From the NCBI GenBank assembly GCA_963844175.1, contig CAWJNE010000007.1, forward strand, positions 62,001 through 126,000: a DNA stretch of 64,000 nt. The letters are read 5' to 3'. This document shows positions 1 to 7,970 of this stretch, one piece after another (the first letter of the stretch is position 1; every line of letters begins with the position of its first letter). The notes beneath the pieces are model-generated. The model made no database searches. It was given only the letters and a program-made list of their open reading frames with translations, and was not told the origin of the DNA. Source of the DNA: JALZMG01 sp963844175 (GTDB lineage: Bacteria > Actinomycetota > Acidimicrobiia > Acidimicrobiales > Ilumatobacteraceae). A program made the translations under genes and the position numbers.

Positions 1-807
1 CGGTCGTCGATCGACGTCCCCGAGGCGTGGCTCGTGACGGTCACCACCCGTCGCACGCTCGACGTGCTGCGGTCGGCCCGGCTGCAGCGCGAGTCCTACC
101 CCGGGGTGTGGCTGCCCGAGCCCGTCGCCACGGATGACGGGCCGGGCGACGCCCTCGAGCGGCGGGAGACCCTGACCATGGGTTTCCTGCTGCTGCTCGA
201 ACGGCTGACCCCGATCGAGCGGGCGGTGCTCGTGCTGCACGACGTCCTGGACTATCCCTACGCCACCGTCGCCGAGGCGGTGGGGCGGTCCGAGCCGGCG
301 TGCCGGCAGGCGCTGCACCGGGCGCGTCGTCACGTCACCGTGCCCGCCGAACGGTCACCCGCCGACCGGGCGCGCGCCGAGCGGATCGCCGACGGGTTCG
401 TGTCGGCGATCCTCGAGGGTGAGGTCGACGCGCTGCTCGCGTCGCTGGCCCCCGACGTCGTGATGACCAGCGACGGTGGCGGGGTCGTCCACGCCGCCAT
501 GCGGCCGGTGATCGGCCGGGACCGCGTGATGAAGCTGCTCGTCGGGCTCGGCCGTGGCCTCGGCGACGATCCGTTGCTGACGCCGTGTCGCATCAACGAC
601 GAGCCGGGCCTCCTGACCCACACCGCCGCAGGGTGGGCGGTGCTGGTGGTCTCGAGCGACGACGAGCACGTCACGGAGATCCGCCTCGTCGTCAACCCGG
701 CAAAGCTGGAGCGGCTGCTGGCGTCGACGCCGGAGGTGGCCGCCGGCCGGCCCGGTCCGTGGCAGAGCGCCGGTCGCTTTCGCCATCGAGGTGGCCGCCC
801 TGTGTGA
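1..807 (+). CDS. SigJ-type ECF RNA polymerase sigma factor, 5' end outside window
   Basis: The frame is open from base 1, so the gene starts upstream; 268 residues are visible. The first residues (EAWLVTVTTRRTLDVLRSAR) are the end of sigma region 2. A region-4 helix-turn-helix follows (LTPIERAVLVLHDVLDYPY, then AEAVGRSEPACRQALHRAR). The last about 150 residues form a SnoaL-like domain, beginning near ERIADGFVSAILEGEVDALL. This ECF-plus-SnoaL layout is typical of SigJ/ECF41-like factors, in which the C-terminal domain modulates sigma activity and no classical anti-sigma factor is needed. None is seen downstream; the next gene is convergent. Family assignment is strong. The stimulus and regulon cannot be read from the sequence. 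Confidence 0.88.
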   Translation, partial: RSSIDVPEAWLVTVTTRRTLDVLRSARLQRESYPGVWLPEPVATDDGPGDALERRETLTMGFLLLLERLTPIERAVLVLHDVLDYPYATVAEAVGRSEPACRQALHRARRHVTVPAERSPADRARAERIADGFVSAILEGEVDALLASLAPDVVMTSDGGGVVHAAMRPVIGRDRVMKLLVGLGRGLGDDPLLTPCRINDEPGLLTHTAAGWAVLVVSSDDEHVTEIRLVVNPAKLERLLASTPEVAAGRPGPWQSAGRFRHRGGRPV

Positions 808-1467
808 TCAGCGGCGATGGGCGGCGAGCAGGCGGGCGACGTCGTCGTCCGTCGTGGTCGAGAAGTCGCGGTACCACTGCCCGACGGCGCTGAACTCCTC
901 GGGCTGCAGCGGGCAGATCAGCGCATCGGCCGAGCGGGCGACGACGCGGCACGAGTCGGGCGCTCCGACCGGGACCGCAGCGATCACCGTGGCGGCGTCG
1001 ACCGATCGAACCGCGTCGAGCGCGGCGCGCATCGTGGCGCCAGTCGCCAGCCCGTCGTCGACCACGACGACGGTACGTCCGGCGAGCGCCGGCGGCGGGA
1101 CGTCGCGGCGGAACCGGGCCTCTCGCGCCACCAGCTCGTCGTGCGCCAACCGGGCCTGTGTCTCCACATCGCGCTGACGGAGCTGCAGTCGCTCGACCAG
1201 GTCGTCGTTGAGCACCATCAGGCCGCCGGAGGCCAGCGCTCCGATGGCCAGCTCGCGATGGCCGGGCGCGCCGATCTTGCGCACCGTCAGGACGTCGAGC
1301 TCGCAGCCCAGTGCGTCGGCGATCGGCGCCCCGACCGGCACGCCGCCGCGGGCCAGCCCGAGCACGATCGTCGCCGTCGCGTCAGGGCCGAGGTGCTGAG
1401 CGACGAGCGGAGCCAACACCTCGCCCGCCTCATGGCGATCGCGGTACCCGCGCCGCTCCCGGGTCAT
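808..1467 (-). CDS. Phosphoribosyltransferase-family protein
   Basis: This 219-residue protein has a type I PRTase fold. The PRPP-binding signature VVVVDDGLATGATM is preceded by the hydrophobic strand expected of the family. Near the N-terminus GLARGGVPVGAPIADAL is the loop seen in the stand-alone predicted phosphoribosyltransferases that often sit next to alpha/beta hydrolases. The start is the ATG giving MTRERRGYRDRHEAG. A longer in-frame extension would run into the divergent amidotransferase gene and looks non-coding. The physiological substrate base is unknown. It is convergent with the sigma factor gene, with the two stop codons back to back. Confidence 0.8.
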   Translation of the reverse strand: MTRERRGYRDRHEAGEVLAPLVAQHLGPDATATIVLGLARGGVPVGAPIADALGCELDVLTVRKIGAPGHRELAIGALASGGLMVLNDDLVERLQLRQRDVETQARLAHDELVAREARFRRDVPPPALAGRTVVVVDDGLATGATMRAALDAVRSVDAATVIAAVPVGAPDSCRVVARSADALICPLQPEEFSAVGQWYRDFSTTTDDDVARLLAAHRR

Positions 1468-1535
1468 CGGCGCGCCGTCTCCGGATCCATCCCGCACACC
1501 ATGGTCGCGCGCCTCGGCGGTACCGTCGCGTGCGC

Positions 1536-2261
1536 ATGAGTGGACGCCCACTGATCGGGTTGACGGGTCGGCGCAAGCGCGGTGCCGACGTGCGGGGGTT
1601 CCCGGGCAGCCTCGCTGACGTCGCCATCGACGTCTACGTCAACGACTACGCCCGAGCCGTCACCGCCGCCGGCGGGCTGCCCGTCCACCTGCCGCTGCAC
1701 GTCGACCCGAACGAGTTCGTCGGCCGGCTCGACGGCCTGCTGCTGTCCGGCGGCGCCGATGTCGACCCGGCGCTGTACGGCGCCGCGGCGGAGACCGATC
1801 TGTACCCACCCGAGCCGGCGCGCGACCGGCTCGAGCTCGGGTTCATCGACGTGGCGATGGCCGATGACGTCCCGGTGCTCGGGATCTGTCGGGGGCTGCA
1901 GCTGCTCAACGTGTGGGCCGGCGGGTCGCTGCACCAGCACGTCCCCGAACACGCCCGCTACGACGTCCCGCCCGCCGACCGGATCGACGAGCTGACCGTC
2001 GAGCACGGGACGCGACTGCACGACTTCTACGGGCCCGGCCACACCGTCAACTCGCTGCACCACCAGACGGTCGAACGGGTGGCCGAGGGTTGGGTGGTCG
2101 CCGCCCGGAGCGCCGACGGCACGATCGAGGCGCTGGAGTGGCCGGGCCACGACGTGGTCGCCGTCCAGTGGCACCCCGAGCTGCTGCCGTCGAGCGCCAC
2201 CGATCCGTTGTTCGCCTGGCTGGTCGAACGGGCGGGGGCGGCCCGGTCGGTGGCGCCGTGA
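1536..2261 (+). CDS. Class I glutamine amidotransferase, gamma-glutamyl-GABA hydrolase (PuuD/peptidase C26) family
   Basis: This 241-residue protein has the class I amidotransferase triad: nucleophile Cys118 in GICRGLQLL, His213 and Glu215 in VQWHPEL. The N-terminal RPLIGLTG and LLLSGGADVDPALYG segments match the C26 peptidase family, which hydrolyses gamma-glutamyl amides such as gamma-glutamyl-GABA. Its stop overlaps the GTG start of the following dioxygenase by 4 nt, so the two are translationally coupled. A gamma-glutamyl ligase-like gene lies about 15 kb away (17373-18701), and PuuA/PuuD-type cooperation is conceivable, but the genes are not adjacent. The start is the ATG giving MSGRPLIG. 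Confidence 0.85.
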   Translation: MSGRPLIGLTGRRKRGADVRGFPGSLADVAIDVYVNDYARAVTAAGGLPVHLPLHVDPNEFVGRLDGLLLSGGADVDPALYGAAAETDLYPPEPARDRLELGFIDVAMADDVPVLGICRGLQLLNVWAGGSLHQHVPEHARYDVPPADRIDELTVEHGTRLHDFYGPGHTVNSLHHQTVERVAEGWVVAARSADGTIEALEWPGHDVVAVQWHPELLPSSATDPLFAWLVERAGAARSVAP

Positions 2262-3139
2262 CCGTGGGAGCAGTCGTCGGCGCCGCGCTGGTCGCCCACG
2301 TCCCGACGATGGTCCTGCCCGAAGACGTGCGGCGAGAGCTCAACGACGGCCAGGAGATCAGCCTCGTCCCCGGGCTGCACCGCATGCGGGCGGAAGCCGT
2401 CGATCGCGTCCGGCCGGACACGATCGTCGTGTTCGACGCCCACTGGCACACCACGGTGGAGTTCGTCGTCGCCGCCCACGAACGGCGATCGGGTCGGTAC
2501 ACGTCGGAGGAGCTGCCACGGGGCATGTGCCAGATGCCCTACGACTTCCCCGGCGACCCGGAGCTGGCCACGCTCATCGGCGAGGAGGTCACCGCGGCCG
2601 GCTCGTGGATGACCCCGATCGACGACCCGTACCTACCGATTCACTACCCGACCACCAACCTGCTGCCGTTCCTGCAGCGCGACGAGCGGTGGGTGAGCGT
2701 CAGCACGGCGCAGACCGCGGAGACCGACGACTTCCTGCTCGTCGGCGAGGCGATCGGGCGCGCCGTCGAGCGCAGCGGTCGGCGTGTCGTCCTGATGGCC
2801 AGCGGCGCGATGAGCCACACGTTCTGGAAGCTGCGCCAGCTGCGCGCCCACGAGGCGTCGGACCCGGCGCACATCCGCACCCCTGAGGCCCGTCAGGCCG
2901 ACCTGGAGCGGCTGGCGTGGCTGGAGGCCGGCGACCACGCCCGGGTGATCGAGACGATGCCGGAGTTCCTGCGTTACAAGCCCGAAGCGATGTTCGGGCA
3001 CTACCTGATGATGGTGGCGGCGATCGGCGGGCGGGAGTGCGTCGCCCCGGGCACGCGCTACAGCGACTACGAGAACTCGATCGGCACCGGCCAGGTGCAC
3101 GTCTGGTTCGATCGCCCGCCCTCCGGCTGGACGCGCTAG
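2258..3139 (+). CDS. Class III extradiol dioxygenase (LigB family), probable 3,4-dihydroxyphenylacetate 2,3-dioxygenase
   Basis: This is a 293-residue LigB-type non-heme Fe(II) dioxygenase. It opens with VGAALVAHVPTMVL, in which the early His is a typical metal ligand. It continues with PDTIVVFDAHWHTTVEFVV, the central IHYPTTNLLPFL, and LMASGAMSHTFW, where the SH motif is family-typical. The C-terminal GTGQVHVWFDRP resembles homoprotocatechuate dioxygenases (HpaD/HpcB type). Downstream meta-cleavage enzymes (HpaE-like, HpaG/FAH-like) lie 3-6 kb away on the other strand. The GTG start overlaps the preceding stop by 4 nt; a second GTG two codons on is an alternative. Substrate specificity is inference. 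Confidence 0.8.
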   Translation: MTVGAVVGAALVAHVPTMVLPEDVRRELNDGQEISLVPGLHRMRAEAVDRVRPDTIVVFDAHWHTTVEFVVAAHERRSGRYTSEELPRGMCQMPYDFPGDPELATLIGEEVTAAGSWMTPIDDPYLPIHYPTTNLLPFLQRDERWVSVSTAQTAETDDFLLVGEAIGRAVERSGRRVVLMASGAMSHTFWKLRQLRAHEASDPAHIRTPEARQADLERLAWLEAGDHARVIETMPEFLRYKPEAMFGHYLMMVAAIGGRECVAPGTRYSDYENSIGTGQVHVWFDRPPSGWTR

Positions 3140-3293
3140 CTCAACAGCGCACCCTGCGTCCACCGATCGGTGGACCCGTTCACCACCTGGTGGGTCATCC
3201 GAGTGGTCGATGCCACTGCAGCCGCCGCGGGCGGACACTGCAGCCATCAACGTCCGCACAACAGCACGGACCTCACCACAAAGGAAATCCCCA

Positions 3294-3680
3294 ATGAACA
3301 AGCTCATCACCGCCGTCACGATCGTCGGCGGCACGATCCTCGGTCTGACCGCGTCGGCCGGCGCCGCGTCGGCCGACGACAGCGTGGTGATCGAGACCGT
3401 CGACCACCCCGTGATCACCTCGACGCCGGTCATCGGCGCCACGCCCCTGACGACCGTCGATTCGGCCATCGTTGTCACCGACGCCCCCGTGACCATCCCA
3501 TCGACCACGGACATCACGAGTGGGCCGAGCACGACCCCGTCCGTCGCGCCGCCCGCACTGAACCCGACGACCACCCTCGCGCCTGCCACCACCGGGACCC
3601 ACTACGGCGCTGCGCTGCCGGTCTTCACCGACATCGCGTGGACGCTGTCACAGACGAACCCGTGGTACTTCTACGGATGA
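3294..3680 (+). CDS. Small secreted Thr/Pro-rich protein, function unknown
   Basis: This 128-residue protein has a clear Sec signal peptide: MNKLITAVTIV, a hydrophobic core, then an Ala-rich cleavage region (GAASA). An AAAGGAAAT stretch lies about 8 nt upstream of the ATG as ribosome-binding site. The mature part is low-complexity and rich in Thr, Pro, Val and Ala, and ends in an aromatic tail (NPWYFYG). I recognise no domain. The Thr/Pro-rich body suggests a wall-associated or glycosylated extracellular protein, but that is inference. Confidence 0.65.
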   Translation: MNKLITAVTIVGGTILGLTASAGAASADDSVVIETVDHPVITSTPVIGATPLTTVDSAIVVTDAPVTIPSTTDITSGPSTTPSVAPPALNPTTTLAPATTGTHYGAALPVFTDIAWTLSQTNPWYFYG

Positions 3681-3695
3681 GGCGTCGAGCCTCAT
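3677..3695. terminator. Hairpin between convergent genes
   Basis: ATGAGGC at 3677-3683 and GCCTCAT at 3689-3695 form a 7-bp stem with a 5-nt loop. It overlaps the stop codon of the small secreted protein and precedes the end of the convergent VOC gene. There is no U-tract, so an intrinsic terminator role is plausible rather than certain. Confidence 0.4.
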
Positions 3696-3751
3696 GACCC
3701 AGCGGCCGGCCTGTCTCCATCGGAGCGGGTCGGCCGTCGTCGCGTCCGAGG

Positions 3752-4126
3752 TCAGGCGAGCTCCGGCTCGACCCGGCGGCGCAGGAGGCAGAACTCGTTG
3801 CCCTCGGGATCGGCGAGCACGTGCCACGTGACGTCACCCTGGCCGATGTCCACCGGTCGGGCACCGAGCTCGAGCAGTCGTTGCAGCTCGGCGTCCTGGT
3901 CGCGATCGGTCGGGTTCACGTCGAGGTGCAGCCGGTTCTTGCCGCGCTTCGGACCGTCCGGCACGAGGAGGAGGTCGATGCTCCACCCGGCGTCGGCCGA
4001 CGGTTTGATCGACACACCGTCCGCATCCTCTCGATCACGACCCATCCGAGCACGGCCGTCCAGAACGTCGCCAGCTTGTCGGGGTCCGTCGCAATCGATG
4101 CACCAGGCAGTGATCCGGTTGGCCAC
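3752..4126 (-). CDS. VOC/glyoxalase-like protein with an internally frame-swapped segment
   Basis: The continuous frame gives 124 residues beginning VANRITAWCIDCD and ending with a good VOC half-domain (GWSIDLLLVPD, NRLHLDVNP, WHVLADPEGNEFCLL). Residues about 14-32 read as nonsense (GPRQAGDVLDGR). The +1 frame of the same DNA gives exactly what the family should have there: DPDKLATFWTAVLGWVVIE. One extra base near 4085-4090 and one missing base near 4028-4033 would restore a normal protein. The gene therefore carries two compensating indels, or the assembly does. The domain is normally a metal-binding dioxygenase/lyase-type fold; the substrate is unknown. It starts with GTG. Confidence 0.7.
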   Translation of the reverse strand: MANRITAWCIDCDGPRQAGDVLDGRARMGRDREDADGVSIKPSADAGWSIDLLLVPDGPKRGKNRLHLDVNPTDRDQDAELQRLLELGARPVDIGQGDVTWHVLADPEGNEFCLLRRRVEPELA

Positions 4127-4199
4127 CTGGCCTGTCTAGCCGCCGCCCCTGACGAAACTGCGTCGTTGCCCGGCCCCGGCGACCGGCGAAGCTCACAAG

Positions 4200-4550
4200 G
4201 TGAGCGCGCCGGATCTCCAGAGCGTCCTCGCCAGCGTCGAGTTCGCGCGGGAGCGGACCGCTCGCCAGATCGCTTCGCTCGAAGACATCGTTGCGGCCAT
4301 CGTCGAGGGGTCGGAGTTGACCTCCACCGATGACGAGCACGATCCCGAGGGCGCAACGATCGCCTACGAACGAGCGCAGGCCACCGCACTGCTGCGTCAG
4401 GCACGGGCGGACGCTGACGCGCTCGTCGTCACGCGCAGCCAGCTGGAACAGCACGGACGGGTCCTCTGCGCGGTGTGCGGTGGCTCGATTGGGCTCGAGC
4501 GGGTGGCCGCCCTTCCGACCGCCACCCGCTGCATTCGCTGCGCGGGCTGA
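4200..4550 (+). CDS. DksA/TraR-like C4 zinc-finger protein
   Basis: This 116-residue protein has an N-terminal helical, charged region (residues about 1-85, likely coiled-coil) with many Glu/Arg residues. It ends in a C4 zinc finger: CAVCGGSIGLERVAAL, then TRCIRC. That layout is the DksA/TraR family, which binds the RNA polymerase secondary channel. Actinobacterial members are often uncharacterised. The start is GTG. It stands alone between a convergent VOC gene and an ABM gene. Confidence 0.72.
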   Translation: MSAPDLQSVLASVEFARERTARQIASLEDIVAAIVEGSELTSTDDEHDPEGATIAYERAQATALLRQARADADALVVTRSQLEQHGRVLCAVCGGSIGLERVAALPTATRCIRCAG

Positions 4551-4728
4551 CCGTCGATCTCGGATGCGCCTGCGTTGACTCGCTAGCAAGCTCGGCCGTC
4601 GGTGCCTCGTCGACCACCTCGGCGTCAAGCTCCTCCTCAACGTCCAAGCCGCCCTCTACGCGACCTGCGGCGCGCTCACCTACCTGCTCGTCGTCCGTCG
4701 AGCGGCACGTCGCCCCGGGTGATGCGGA

Positions 4729-5076
4729 CTACTTGCCTTGGACGTAGCTGTACACCGCCGGGTCGAACGCAGCGATGGCCTCGGAGAGCGCCTGCGACGG
4801 ATCGCCGAACACCTCCAGCTCGAGCCCGCCGCCGAGCTCGACCAGGCGCCCGAGCATCGGTCCGACGTGCCCGAGGTGTTCGAGAACTGCGTCGGAACTC
4901 GCGTACGCCTCCCTGACCACGCAGCGCCCGCCGTCATCGCTGAAGAACCAGTCGTACTGCAACGTGCCCGGTTCGGACGAAGCGACGCTCAGCACGTCTG
5001 CGGCGACTTGCTTGAACTCGGCGGCGTCCGCTGCCGCGATCGCCGGGAAGATGGCGTTGACCTGCAGCGACTCCAT
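4729..5076 (-). CDS. Antibiotic-biosynthesis-monooxygenase (ABM)-domain protein
   Basis: This 115-residue single-domain protein has the dimeric alpha/beta-barrel ABM pattern: VNAIFPAIAAADAAEFKQVA, then SEPGTLQYDWFFSDD and CVVREAYASSDAVLEHL. Family members include cofactor-free quinol monooxygenases and YgiN-like proteins, as well as many of unknown role. The start is the ATG giving MESLQVNAIF; a GTG one codon upstream is equally possible. The longer in-frame extension is Arg/Cys-rich and unlike a protein. The 178 bp between its end and the DksA-like gene holds no convincing gene. Confidence 0.75.
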   Translation of the reverse strand: MESLQVNAIFPAIAAADAAEFKQVAADVLSVASSEPGTLQYDWFFSDDGGRCVVREAYASSDAVLEHLGHVGPMLGRLVELGGGLELEVFGDPSQALSEAIAAFDPAVYSYVQGK

Positions 5077-5216
5077 CACGGCCCCTCTCGCTGCGCCAAC
5101 CCTAGATGTACCCGGCCGCGGCCTCGGCCGACATCTCGTTCGTAAGGGACCGCCGCCGTCGTTCGTCAGGACGGGCGACACGCGGCTCCACGCGGTCCCC
5201 ACGGAGAGGTTGCACC

Positions 5217-6398
5217 ATGCGCACCACCGATCGACGCCACAACCGTTCCAGCAGGTCACGGCGTCGTGGACGTCGCTCGACCTTCGTCGGCCTCGGGCTC
5301 ATCGCGGCCTCGACCGTGGTGGTCGCCGGCCGGGCCGCGGCCGGTCCGGTGCCGCCGGACGACGTGCTGTCGGTCTCCGATGACCTTCCCCCGACGCCGC
5401 GGGCACAGGGGTCGCTGCAGGCACGATGCTCTGCGCCGAGGCCGATCGAGGTGGAGTGGTTGGCCGCCGGGTCGGGACCGGTGCCCGACGACCTGAGCGC
5501 GACGGCGCCGACCGTGCCGACCGAGCCGGAGCCGACGATGGCGGCTCGGCCGACGTCCGCTCCGGGACCGGCGATCTCACCGCGACGCCGCCCACGGCGG
5601 CGGGCGGCACCACACCCGTCCCTGGGACGAGCTGATCAGCAACCACGGCTGCACGATGGTCGCCGTCGGATCCGGGCGACCACCTGGGCGTGAACTGCAT
5701 CGACGAGGGCTGGCTGAACACCGACGGCACCGTCTACGTGCACACGACCGTGCCCGCCACCGTGACGGTGTACCTGTCCTCCAACCCCGAAGTCATCGGC
5801 TACGGCTACAACGGCTTCCCGATCCACGCCGACTCGCAGACCGCCGCCAGTGGCGAGCACATCCAGGAGTTCACGTCGGAGCCGTTCGACATCCTTGCCG
5901 CGCACACCTACTTCATCACCGCCTACGCCATCGACGACGACGGCTTGTCCTGGCGATACGGGACCGCGACGGTGCCCCACACGGCGGTCGTCGTCGTCGA
6001 CAAGATCACCGTGCTCAACGACGGCGACGAGTACTCGTGGAACGAGGGCGAGATCAGCTTCGACGTCGGCGTCGACGACGAGTTGCTCCGCTCGACGGCC
6101 GAGGACTCCTACGACGACGGCGACACGTACAACCCCGCCGTCTCCCACCCGGTCGAGGGGTCACCGCCGTCGGTCGACGTGTGGGCGACGGCGACCGAGG
6201 ACGACCCCGGGAAGTGCGTCGTCGAGGCGACGTACGACGTCGACGACTTCCAGGATGGCGGCGGGTGCCACTTCGCCAAGGCGTTCGAGCGGTTCGAGCT
6301 GGCTGGTGCCGACACGAGCGTTCGACTTCGAGTTCTCCAGCCCCCACGAGCACCTGCGCATCCGGGTCGAGGGCGACATCACGCTCTGGATCCCCTGA
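5217..6398 (+). pseudogene. Secreted protein, broken by several frameshifts
   Basis: The ATG at 5217, behind a GGAGAGG ribosome-binding site, starts a Tat-like or Sec signal region (Arg-rich, then FVGLGLIAASTVVVAG). The Pro/Thr-rich part then leaves frame. Protein-like sequence continues in frame 1 (WDELISNHGCTMVAVGSG, about 5623-5670). It moves to frame 2 (HLGVNCIDEGWLNTDG through CHFAKAFERFELAGADT, about 5680-6312) and finally to frame 3 (AFDFEFSSPHEHLRIRVEG to the stop at 6398). Removing single bases near 5670 and 6315, and at least one more between about 5500 and 5625, would rebuild one extracellular beta-rich protein of roughly 390 residues. I do not recognise the family. Confidence 0.65.
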
Positions 6399-6445
6399 GC
6401 GGACTGGCTGGTTCCCGAGCGTTCGTGACGCAGCGAGCGAGGCCA

Positions 6446-7909
6446 TCAGGACGTGGTGTCGTCGGCGATCTGGAGGGTCTTGAGGTCGCTGTGGAAGTCG
6501 AGGGCGTAGTCGCCGCCCTCCCGGCCGATGCCCGAGATGCCGATGCCGCCGAAGGGCGCCGTGAGGTCGCGCACGAGGAACGTGTTGACCCACACGATGC
6601 CGGCGCGGATCGCTCGGCCGACCCGTTCCGCCCGCTCCTGCGACGACGTGTAGACGATCGCCGACAGCCCGTAGGGCGTCGAGTTGGCCAGTGCCACGGC
6701 CTCGTACTCGTCGGCGAACGTCTGCAGCGTCAGCACCGGGCCGAACACCTCGTGCTGCACGACCTCGCTCTGGTTGGAGCGAGGCTCGATCAACGTCGGC
6801 TCGACGTGCAGGGTGTCGCCGACCCGGTGGCCGCCACGCACGATGGTGTCGCCGGCATCCCGGGCCCGGTCGACGAAGCCGAGCACCCGCGCCACGTGGT
6901 CGGGGTGGATCATCGGGGCGATCGTCGTCGACGGTTCACGGCTGTCGCCGAGGACGTGGGCGTCGACGTAGCGCTGGAACCGGTCGACGAACTCGTCACG
7001 CGCCGATGCCTCGACCAGCAGCCGGGTCCCGGCCAGGCAGACCTGCCCGGAGTCGTCGTACTGCCCGGCCGCCTTGCGCGCCGCAGCGTCGAGATCGGCG
7101 TCGGCGAAGACGACCAGCGGGTTCTTGCCGCCGAGCTCGGCGGTGAACGGCACGATGTTCTCGGCCGCCGCCCGCCCGATGTGGCGGGCCGTCTCGGGCG
7201 AACCGGTGAAGCTGATCCGGCGCACTCGCGGATCGCCGACCAGCGGCGGACCGACCTCCTCGCCGATGCCCTGCACGAGGTTGAACACGCCGGGCGGGAA
7301 CCCGGCCTCGACCGTGAGGTCGGCGAGCAGCGAGCACGACAGCGGTGACCACTCGGCCGGCTTGAGGATCACGGTGTTGCCGGCAGCCAGCGCCGGCGCC
7401 ACCTTCCACGTCGACAGCATGAACGGCGCGTTCCACGGCGTGATGATCACCGCCGGCCCGGCCGGCATCCGCACGACGGTGTTGGCCGTGCCCTTGGACG
7501 ACCAGTGGCGCTCCTCGTAGCTCGCCGCCAGGTCGGCGTAGGTGCGGAAGTTCACGGCGCCACGGGCGACGAGGCGCAGGCGCATCGACTCGTGGAGCAT
7601 CCCCATGTCGACGGTCTCGACGATGGCGATGTCCTCGGTGTGGGCGTCGACGAGGTCGGCCAGCCGGTGCAGCAGCTCGCCCCGACCGGCCGGGCCGAGG
7701 GCCGCCCACGCCGGGAACGCGTCGACCGCGGCGCCGACGGCGGCGTCGGCCGTCGCCGCATCGCCTCGAGCGACGTCGGCCAGCTTCCACGACCAGTCCA
7801 GCGGTGACCGGTCCTCGAACGTCGACGGGGACGAGACGCGGTCGCCGCCGATCAGGTGGTCTGGTGAGACCGCCACGCCCTCCACGAGGACCGCATCCGA
7901 GGGTTTCAT
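6446..7909 (-). CDS. Aldehyde dehydrogenase, probable 5-carboxymethyl-2-hydroxymuconate semialdehyde dehydrogenase (HpaE-like)
   Basis: This 487-residue NAD(P)-dependent aldehyde dehydrogenase has the active-site Cys in SGQVCLAGTRLLVE and the general-base Glu in FTAELGGKNPLVVF. The cofactor-loop segments are ITPWNAPFMLSTWK and ISFTGSPETARHIG. The overall type (VQHEVFGPVLTLQTF, GIGISGIGREGGDYAL) resembles HpaE. It lies 61 bp downstream of the FAH-family gene on the same strand, so they are probably co-transcribed. The start is ATG (MKPSDAVL); an upstream in-frame ATG three codons earlier is possible. The leader carries an unusual inverted repeat that includes codons 2-5 (separate entry). HpaE is the best guess among the large ALDH family. 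Confidence 0.8.
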   Translation of the reverse strand: MKPSDAVLVEGVAVSPDHLIGGDRVSSPSTFEDRSPLDWSWKLADVARGDAATADAAVGAAVDAFPAWAALGPAGRGELLHRLADLVDAHTEDIAIVETVDMGMLHESMRLRLVARGAVNFRTYADLAASYEERHWSSKGTANTVVRMPAGPAVIITPWNAPFMLSTWKVAPALAAGNTVILKPAEWSPLSCSLLADLTVEAGFPPGVFNLVQGIGEEVGPPLVGDPRVRRISFTGSPETARHIGRAAAENIVPFTAELGGKNPLVVFADADLDAAARKAAGQYDDSGQVCLAGTRLLVEASARDEFVDRFQRYVDAHVLGDSREPSTTIAPMIHPDHVARVLGFVDRARDAGDTIVRGGHRVGDTLHVEPTLIEPRSNQSEVVQHEVFGPVLTLQTFADEYEAVALANSTPYGLSAIVYTSSQERAERVGRAIRAGIVWVNTFLVRDLTAPFGGIGISGIGREGGDYALDFHSDLKTLQIADDTTS

Positions 7910-7957
7910 GCGGGGCATCCCCGCAGCTGACCCTCGGATGCAGGAAACCCTCGGATG
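7894..7957 (-). promoter_or_regulatory. Inverted and direct repeats spanning the hpaE-like start codon
   Basis: A perfect 14-bp inverted repeat joins 7894-7907 (codons 1-5 region of the dehydrogenase) with 7944-7957 in the leader. A second copy of the 10-bp leader arm sits at 7931-7940. In the mRNA, two upstream copies of CATCCGAGGG can thus compete to pair with CCCTCGGATG just inside the coding region. A short GC hairpin (GCGGGG/CCCCGC) lies immediately before the ATG. This arrangement could gate translation, but no ligand or factor is indicated. Confidence 0.45.
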
Positions 7958-7970
7958 GGGGTGGGCGCCA

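Noticed and set aside
4551..4728. A small frame with hydrophobic end (LYATCGALTYLLVV) and a short acidic minus-strand frame
   Set aside because: The first has no start codon after its upstream stop, the second overlaps the DksA-like gene, and neither shows a family pattern.
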